From Caryophanales bacterium UBA6356 (GTDB taxonomy: Bacteria; Bacillota_I; Bacilli_A; RFN20; CAG-826), in NCBI GenBank assembly GCA_002440125.1, contig DJRQ01000067.1, forward strand, positions 1 to 18,336: DNA of 18,336 nt. Direction: 5' to 3'. Below the pieces are notes generated by a model. The model ran no database searches, was not told where the DNA came from, and saw nothing but the letters and a program-made list of their open reading frames with translations. Position numbers and translations under genes: made by a program. Of the stretch, positions 13,393 to 18,336 are shown piece by piece (position 1 is the stretch's first letter; every line of letters starts with the position of its first letter).

Positions 13393-16116
13393 TTATTCCC
13401 CTAAAGCTTTGAAGCAACGCGTGCATAAGCGATGCCCTTCTTGGTCTTCTTGGATATCGCCTTTATGAAGGCGGCAACGATCGCAAGTCGGAAGGTCGGA
13501 TTTGAAGACGCTAGCTCCATTTTCCCCTTCTGACAGAGATACTTCGCTCACGCCGAATAAACGCGCCCTTTCGTCTTTCTCTTCGCCTAGAAGCCATTCA
13601 TAAAGAGTCTTATCGGCGATGGCTAGTTGCAAGGAAGCTTCGTTTGAAGCACCGATAACGCCATCATTTCTGGCATTTTCAAGGGCTTTAAGAGCAAGGC
13701 TTCTTAGTTTCAGGAAAGCATCGTATTCTTGGCGATCTTTTTCGCTATAGACATGGGTTTCTTTCGGCATGTCATCGAGTTGGGGCGATATTTTCGTATG
13801 CCCTGGCAAGAAGCTATAGACCTCATCCATCGTGAAGGAAAGGATGGGGTTATAGAGAAGGCAAAGATCGTGGGCCAAAACGTAAAGAGTGTAAAGCACC
13901 GCTTCTCTTCTTTCGCTTCCTGGCTTTTCGCAATAGAGGATATCTTTGCTCATATCCAAATAGAAGCTTGAAAGCTCGACCATGAAATTGGTCAAAACGC
14001 TTAAAGCGCTCGAGAAAGCGTAGTTTTCATAGCTCTTTAAAACGCTATTCTTCGTCTCCTCTAGGCGCATCAAGAGAAAACGGTCGATAGGATAGAGTTT
14101 GACTTTATCTTTCGGCGTATAAGGAACGCCTTCTTTTTCCCAAAGGTTTCCAAGAATAAACTTGAAGGTGTTGCGGATCTTACGATACTGATCGCTAATC
14201 GAGGTGAGGATGGATTCGCTGATGCGGACGTCGCTTTCATAGCTCACGCTCGCCGCCCATAAACGAAGCAAATCAGCGCCGAATTGGTTGGCGACTTTAT
14301 TCGGGTCGATGCCGTTTCCGGCCGATTTGGACATCTTCTTCCAGCTTTCGTCCATGACCCAGCCATGGGTTAGGCAGCTTTTGAAGGAAGGGGTGCCAGT
14401 CACGGCCGTGCTTAGAATCAAAGACGCATTGAACCAGCCACGGTATTGGTCGTTTCCTTCCAAATAGAGATCGGCAGGATATTGAAGGCCTCTTTCCTTC
14501 AAAACGCCATTCCAAGAAGAGCCGCTATCGAACCAAACATCCATGATGTCGGTCTCTTTGCGGAAATTCCCATGCGGAGATTTCGAGTTTGCATAGCCTT
14601 CTGGAAGAAGTTCTTTCGCATTCTTCGTAAACCAGGCGTTGGACCCTTCTTTAGCGATAATATCGCGGATATGGTCGAAGACTTCTTTCTCAATGATCGG
14701 CGAATCGTCTTCATTATAGATAATAGGAAGAGGGACGCCCCAAGCCCTTTGACGGGAAATGCACCAATCCGAGCGGTCTTTGATCATGTTGACCATCTTT
14801 TCTTCGCCCCAAGAAGGCATCCATTTGATGGAATGGACGGCTTTTAAAAGGGCATCCCGGATGGGCGAAATGCTACAAAACCATTGCGGCGTCGCTCGAA
14901 AGATGACCGGCTTATGCGTCCTCCAATCATGAGGGTAGCTATGGACGATGTCGATTTCCTTAAGCAAATGTCCATTCTTCTTAAGCAAATCGATAACGAT
15001 ATCATTCGTATCATCATAGAATTGGCCATCGATGGGGTCGCCCTTTTCCATATGCACAACGCCTTTTTCATCGATAGGGCATTTCGGTTTAAGGCCATAT
15101 TTCAAAGCGGCGTTAAAATCATCAGTGCCAAAGTCAGGCGCGATATGGACGCAACCCGTTCCATCGCTATCGGTGACGTAATTGGCCAAAATGACCAAGG
15201 ATGTCCTTTCATAAAGCGGGTGCTTCACCGTGATATTCTCAAGTTCTTGGCCATGGAAGGTTTTTAAAAGAGCCATTTCTTCAAAGCCGACGGCTTCTTT
15301 TACTTTGCTTTGTAAGCTAGTGGCTAATAGGAAATTTCCTTTTTCCGTCTTAAAAAGACCGTATTCGAACTTCGGATTCAAAGCGATGGCTTGGTTATGG
15401 GGGATGGTCCAAGGAGTCGTGGTCCAAATGATGATTTTATCTTCTTTGGAAAGTTTCCCTTTCCCATCCACCACATCGAAAGAAACATACATCGTTTTGG
15501 CGGTGACATCCTGATATTCCACCTCGGCTTCGGCCAAGGCGCTTTCGCTGCTCGGCGACCAATAAACGGGTTTGAGGCCCTTATAGATGATGCCATCAAG
15601 CGCCATTTTGGCGAAAACATCGATTTGACGTGCCTCATATTCGGGAAGGAGCGTGAGATAAGGGTGCTCATAATCGCCTAAGCAGCCCAAACGATGGATT
15701 TGCGCCTTTTGGTGATCGACTTGCTTTAAGGCATATTCTTTGCAAAGATTCCGGAAGTCGCTTACGGGCATCGCCTTTCGGTTGATGCCGCTTTTGGTGA
15801 CCTTCACTTCGATAGGAAGGCCATGGGTATCCCAGCCAAAGATGAAAGGCGTCTTAAAGCCGCACATGTTCTTGTAGCGAATGATGAAATCTTTCAAAAG
15901 GCGGTTAAGCATATGGCCGCAATGAATATCGCCATTGGCATAGGGCGGTCCGTCGTGAAGCAAGAATTCCTCGCAACCGTCGCGGTTCTCCATCATCTTT
16001 TCGTAAAGCTTCTCTTCATCCCATTTGGCGAGCATCTTCGGCTCTTTTTGAGTAAGATTCCCTCGCATCTCAAAGCCTGTTTTCGGCATCAAGAGCGTTT
16101 CTTTGAGTTCTTTCAT
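13393..16116 (-). CDS. ileS: isoleucyl-tRNA synthetase
   Basis: Class I synthetase that charges tRNA-Ile with isoleucine and edits misactivated valine. 907 residues, full length. Seen: HCGH (65-68) as the HIGH motif after PPYANGDI; GWDTHGLPIE (94-103); the CP1 editing domain with WTTTPWTIPHNQAIA (231-245) and GTGCVHIAPDFGTDDF (319-334, Asp333); WCISRQRAWGVP (451-462); MDVWFDSGSSW (525-535); KMSKS (594-598); an anticodon-binding region; and a C-terminal zinc knuckle with Cys878, 881, 898, 901. The start has AAGGAGG 4 bases upstream. A T-box with an AUC specifier precedes it and confirms the assignment. First gene of ileS-lspA-rluD. Confidence 0.98.
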   Translation of the reverse strand: MKELKETLLMPKTGFEMRGNLTQKEPKMLAKWDEEKLYEKMMENRDGCEEFLLHDGPPYANGDIHCGHMLNRLLKDFIIRYKNMCGFKTPFIFGWDTHGLPIEVKVTKSGINRKAMPVSDFRNLCKEYALKQVDHQKAQIHRLGCLGDYEHPYLTLLPEYEARQIDVFAKMALDGIIYKGLKPVYWSPSSESALAEAEVEYQDVTAKTMYVSFDVVDGKGKLSKEDKIIIWTTTPWTIPHNQAIALNPKFEYGLFKTEKGNFLLATSLQSKVKEAVGFEEMALLKTFHGQELENITVKHPLYERTSLVILANYVTDSDGTGCVHIAPDFGTDDFNAALKYGLKPKCPIDEKGVVHMEKGDPIDGQFYDDTNDIVIDLLKKNGHLLKEIDIVHSYPHDWRTHKPVIFRATPQWFCSISPIRDALLKAVHSIKWMPSWGEEKMVNMIKDRSDWCISRQRAWGVPLPIIYNEDDSPIIEKEVFDHIRDIIAKEGSNAWFTKNAKELLPEGYANSKSPHGNFRKETDIMDVWFDSGSSWNGVLKERGLQYPADLYLEGNDQYRGWFNASLILSTAVTGTPSFKSCLTHGWVMDESWKKMSKSAGNGIDPNKVANQFGADLLRLWAASVSYESDVRISESILTSISDQYRKIRNTFKFILGNLWEKEGVPYTPKDKVKLYPIDRFLLMRLEETKNSVLKSYENYAFSSALSVLTNFMVELSSFYLDMSKDILYCEKPGSERREAVLYTLYVLAHDLCLLYNPILSFTMDEVYSFLPGHTKISPQLDDMPKETHVYSEKDRQEYDAFLKLRSLALKALENARNDGVIGASNEASLQLAIADKTLYEWLLGEEKDERARLFGVSEVSLSEGENGASVFKSDLPTCDRCRLHKGDIQEDQEGHRLCTRCFKALGE

Positions 16117-16120
16117 AACT

Positions 16121-16127
16121 CCTCCTT
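16121..16127 (-). promoter_or_regulatory. ribosome binding site of ileS
   Basis: AAGGAGG on the minus strand, a near-perfect Shine-Dalgarno sequence, 4 bases before the ATG. It lies just after the T-run of the T-box terminator, so it is transcribed only on antitermination. Confidence 0.85.
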
Positions 16128-16134
16128 ATAAAAA

Positions 16135-16345
16135 CAAAAAAGGTACCTCTAAGGACGCTTTCGCGCGGTACCACCTTAGTTCAGTTTCCATCGCTGCAAC
16201 TTCATTCTCTAATTAACGCTTAGAAGACGCCTTTCCTACTTCGTTCAGAAAGAAGACTCCGGTAGTGATGCGGCTTGCGTGCCCCGTTTTCATCCAGGGG
16301 GCTCTCTTTTGGGTGCTTGCCTTGTCTACCATCTACGCCCAAAGA
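16135..16345 (-). promoter_or_regulatory. T-box riboswitch of ileS (Ile, specifier AUC)
   Basis: Transcription-attenuation leader that senses uncharged tRNA-Ile. Seen on the minus strand: Stem I base GGUAG (16326-16330) pairing with CUACC (16261-16265); the specifier loop ACAA (16322-16325) against GCAUCA (16266-16271), closed by GGC/GCC; the codon AUC (16267-16269) followed by A; distal-loop elements AGAGAG and UGGAUG on a CCCC/GGGG stem; and the T-box consensus AAGGTGGTACCGCG (16164-16177). Antiterminator (AAGG...CCUU) and terminator (GGUACC 16167-16172 with GGUACC 16142-16147, then TTTTT) are mutually exclusive. The outer left boundary of Stem I is approximate. Starved tRNA-Ile should switch on ileS, lspA and rluD together. 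Confidence 0.93.
16136..16172 (-). terminator. attenuator terminator of the ileS T-box
   Basis: GGUACC (16167-16172) and GGUACC (16142-16147) are self-complementary arms, with an inner CGC-GAAA-GCG hairpin between them, followed by a run of T at 16136-16141. The stem consumes the T-box sequence, as expected for the OFF state. Confidence 0.8.
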
Positions 16346-16417
16346 AACTATAAAGACGGCCTTCCCCTTTTTCAAGAAAAAGGGCGTTTCACAGTAAAAG
16401 AAGAGAGGGAAGTGCCC

Positions 16418-16423
16418 ATTCTA
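16418..16423 (-). promoter_or_regulatory. possible -10 of the ileS operon
   Basis: TAGAAT on the minus strand, one mismatch from consensus. It would start transcription near 16411 and give a leader of about 295 bases, plausible for a T-box leader. No convincing -35 is found at 16-17 bases (TATTTT or ATATTT). Confidence 0.35.
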
Positions 16424-16453
16424 TCTCTTTTTTTCGGAAAAAATATTCTTTTC

Positions 16454-16482
16454 GTGACATTTCAAAGACTTCTCGCTAGAGT
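16454..16482 (+). promoter_or_regulatory. promoter of the ABC exporter operon
   Basis: GTGACA (16454-16459; five of six) and TAGAGT (16477-16482; four of six) are separated by exactly 17 bases on the plus strand. Only 9 bases lie between the -10 and the ATG at 16492, so transcription would begin 0-3 bases before the start codon. It is divergent from the ileS promoter. Confidence 0.5.
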
Positions 16483-16491
16483 GGCTTCACG

Positions 16492-18297
16492 ATGAAATTC
16501 CTTCGCACTTGCCACACCCTCTTAAAAGGAAATCGGTTGCTCCTCTTTTCCTCTCTTCTTGCGCAATTCCTCATGGGCGCCAGCAGCGTTTTCACGACCT
16601 TTCTTTTGAAAGTTGTCGTCGATACTATCGAAGGCGAAGCGAGCTTGGCGAAGGCCGCCTTTTTGGAAAGAGCCGTCATTTCTTTATTGACCTATGGGAA
16701 AGGGGATGCCTACCTTCTTGAGAATATGGGCCTCCTATTGCCAAGCGCCATCATCGTCTCCGGCGTCATAAGCGTTCTTCTAACGAGCCTTCGCATGAGC
16801 TTAAGAACCTATTTAAGCACTCGTTTAGGCACTTCGATGCAATATCAGCTTTTCACCCATTTGATAGCGCTCCCCTATCCTTTCTTCAAAGAGAATAAAC
16901 CTGGCGATCTCATTCAGATTTGCACGCGTGATACCGATGTTCTCCGTCGTTTCTTGGTTGGCGATGTGAGCGGTTTCTTTTGGACGTTTTGGATGGTTTG
17001 CTTCTGCTTTGGGATATTGCTAAGCATCTCTTGGAAGATGGCCCTTGTCTCCATGGGCCTATTCCCTTTGATGTTCGTCTATAGCTTTTTCCTCATTAAG
17101 AAGGTTCGAAACAAATATCGCCTCACCGATGAAAGCGAAGCGAAAATGACCGATAAAATAGCCGAAAACCTTTCTTCCATCCGCTTAGTAAAGGCTTTCC
17201 ATAACGAATCCTACGAAATCGCGTCCTTCGAAAGAAGGCTCGAAGACTACCAAAAGAAATTCACTTCGTGGCGAAAGCTAAGTTCCTTCTTCTTCTCAAG
17301 TAGCGACATCTTCATTTTCGGCAGCAAGCTTTTGGCACTCTCTTTTGGGATTTATCTTTGCTATACCGGCGAAATCAACGCAGCCACGCTCATCTTGGCG
17401 ATCCTTTTTGTCAATATGAGCGTTTGGCCTCTTCGCGATGCCGCCACCTCTTTCTCGAATATGGGACAATATATCGCTAGCGCAGAACGCCTCGACCGCA
17501 TTTTGTTGGCAAAGGAAGAGGATTTGAAAATGGGCCTCGAAGCGCCTTCCCGCCAAGATATCACCCTCTCGCACCTTTCGTTTCATTATCCCGATAGCAA
17601 GACGCTCGTCCTTAAGGACCTCTCTTTCACGATCCCTTATGGGAAAAGCCTCGCCATCATGGGGAAGACAGGAAGTGGAAAGAGCACCTTGGTTTTTCTT
17701 TTGACGCGTTTATACGACTATACGGAAGGAAGCATCGAAATCGGCGGCATAGAACTGAAAGATATATCGAAAAGCTCCCTTAGAAAGCTCATAAAGCCAA
17801 TCCTCCAAGAGCCTTTTCTCTTTAGCAAAACCATCGAAGAGAACGTCCTTATGGGAAGAGGAGAAGCAACGCACGAAGAAGTGATGGAAGCCTGCGCCTT
17901 GGCCGATATCGAAAAGACCATCAAGGAAAGCCTCGATGGATACGACACCATCATCGGCGAGAAAGGGACGACCCTATCGGGCGGGCAAAGGCAACGTCTT
18001 GCGATTGCCAGAGGTGCCTTGTCGAAAGCATCTTTCCTTATCTTTGACGACTCCCTTAGCGCCGTCGATGCCAAAACGGATTTGACGATAAGGGAGAATC
18101 TCAAAAAGCTTTCCTCTTCTATCACCCCCATCATTATCACCAACCGCATCTCCACCGCCAAAGATTGCGACCAAATCATCGTGCTCGAAGATGGGAAGAT
18201 TTCCGAAAAAGGAACCCACGAAGAGCTCCTTCGAAAGGAAGGGCTTTATCGTCGAATCGCCTATATTCAAGAGAAAATGTCGGAGGAAAGCCTATGA
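16492..18297 (+). CDS. ABC exporter half-transporter with a degenerate ATP site
   Basis: Type IV (MDR-type) ABC exporter half, 601 residues, in the cell membrane; substrate unknown. Seen: membrane domain at 1-340 with about six hydrophobic segments (near 16-45, 80-100, 160-180, 184-202, 270-292, 295-312) and a coupling region; nucleotide-binding domain at 355-601 with Walker A GKTGSGKST (391-399), Q-loop Gln439, signature LSGGQ (495-499), Walker B FLIFDD (515-520). The catalytic Glu after Walker B is Asp520 and the switch His is Asn551 (ITNRIST). Both changes mark the non-catalytic half of heterodimers such as BmrC/BmrD or TM287/288. A partner gene follows with ATGA overlap. No ribosome site precedes the ATG and the -10 is only 9 bases away, so the start may be leaderless. 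Drug or lipid export is inference from the family. Confidence 0.92.
   Translation: MKFLRTCHTLLKGNRLLLFSSLLAQFLMGASSVFTTFLLKVVVDTIEGEASLAKAAFLERAVISLLTYGKGDAYLLENMGLLLPSAIIVSGVISVLLTSLRMSLRTYLSTRLGTSMQYQLFTHLIALPYPFFKENKPGDLIQICTRDTDVLRRFLVGDVSGFFWTFWMVCFCFGILLSISWKMALVSMGLFPLMFVYSFFLIKKVRNKYRLTDESEAKMTDKIAENLSSIRLVKAFHNESYEIASFERRLEDYQKKFTSWRKLSSFFFSSSDIFIFGSKLLALSFGIYLCYTGEINAATLILAILFVNMSVWPLRDAATSFSNMGQYIASAERLDRILLAKEEDLKMGLEAPSRQDITLSHLSFHYPDSKTLVLKDLSFTIPYGKSLAIMGKTGSGKSTLVFLLTRLYDYTEGSIEIGGIELKDISKSSLRKLIKPILQEPFLFSKTIEENVLMGRGEATHEEVMEACALADIEKTIKESLDGYDTIIGEKGTTLSGGQRQRLAIARGALSKASFLIFDDSLSAVDAKTDLTIRENLKKLSSSITPIIITNRISTAKDCDQIIVLEDGKISEKGTHEELLRKEGLYRRIAYIQEKMSEESL
18282..18286 (+). 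promoter_or_regulatory. ribosome binding site of the downstream ABC gene
   Basis: GGAGG inside the 3' end of the first ABC gene, 7 bases before the ATG at 18294. It supports that overlapping start. Confidence 0.75.
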
Positions 18298-18336
18298 AAA
18301 GCCTTGTCGAAGAAAAGCTTCCTTCGAAGCTTAATT
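18294..18336 (+). CDS. start of a second gene, probably the partner ABC half-transporter (cut by window edge)
   Basis: The ATG overlaps the TGA of the preceding gene (ATGA) and has a strong GGAGG ribosome site. Only 14 codons are visible (MKSLVEEKLPSKLN), too few to identify a family. The identity is inferred: the first half-transporter lacks the catalytic Glu and the switch His and so should need a competent partner, which in heterodimeric exporters is normally the adjacent gene. Confidence 0.55.
   Translation, partial: MKSLVEEKLPSKLN

Noticed and set aside
1..18336. UGA=Trp genetic code (Mycoplasma type)
   Set aside because: TGA ends uvrC, rluD, rnhC and the first ABC gene at the expected lengths, and conserved Trp positions such as in ileS use TGG.
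1..18336. CRISPR array, insertion sequence, prophage or attachment site
   Set aside because: I saw no regularly spaced direct repeats, transposase or integrase motifs, or flanking direct repeats in any part of the window.

Overview
The window looks like a chromosomal segment of a low-to-moderate GC Bacillota, class Bacilli or a Mollicutes-related lineage. This rests on a T-box leader before ileS, RNase HIII, MutS2 with a Smr domain, an lspA-rluD pair and AGGAGG-type ribosome binding sites. The standard code is used: TGA ends uvrC, rluD, rnhC and the first ABC half, and Trp is TGG, so this is not a UGA=Trp mycoplasma. I cannot name the genus; an uncultured gut-type lineage is a guess.

Layout, left to right. 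(1) 1-15: the 5' end of a minus-strand tRNA, probably Arg, running out of the window, followed by about 320 bases of AT-rich non-coding DNA with its promoter. (2) 375-3909, minus: a two-gene exported-protein cassette that is more AT-rich by eye than its neighbours. The upstream gene encodes a small membrane-anchored protein whose start is separated from its body by a run of nine G (C on +). The downstream 946-residue protein has a signal peptide, a beta-helix-like region, two InlB-like repeats and a Hint (hedgehog/intein-type) domain. The two reading frames overlap by ATGA. (3) 3999-8087, minus: mutS2 then uvrC, a DNA maintenance operon with a perfect TATAAT. (4) 8212-10704, minus: a large beta-rich lipoprotein of unknown function with its own promoter and a strong terminator. 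(5) 10919-11857, plus: rnhC (RNase HIII), apparently transcribed with almost no leader and overlapping the convergent rluD by 26 bases. (6) 11832-16116, minus: ileS-lspA-rluD, headed by a T-box whose specifier codon is AUC (Ile). (7) 16492 to the end, plus: a degenerate-site ABC exporter half, overlapping by ATGA a second gene cut by the window edge, presumably the catalytically competent partner.

Housekeeping genes dominate. The T-box should tie lipoprotein maturation (LspA) and rRNA pseudouridylation (RluD) to isoleucine supply, and LspA would process the lipoprotein encoded nearby. The most interesting part is the left cassette: a homopolymeric G tract sits exactly where it would turn a membrane-anchored protein on or off, next to a Hint-bearing surface protein. 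This could be a phase-variable surface system, a decayed gene or a homopolymer sequencing error; the sequence alone cannot separate these.
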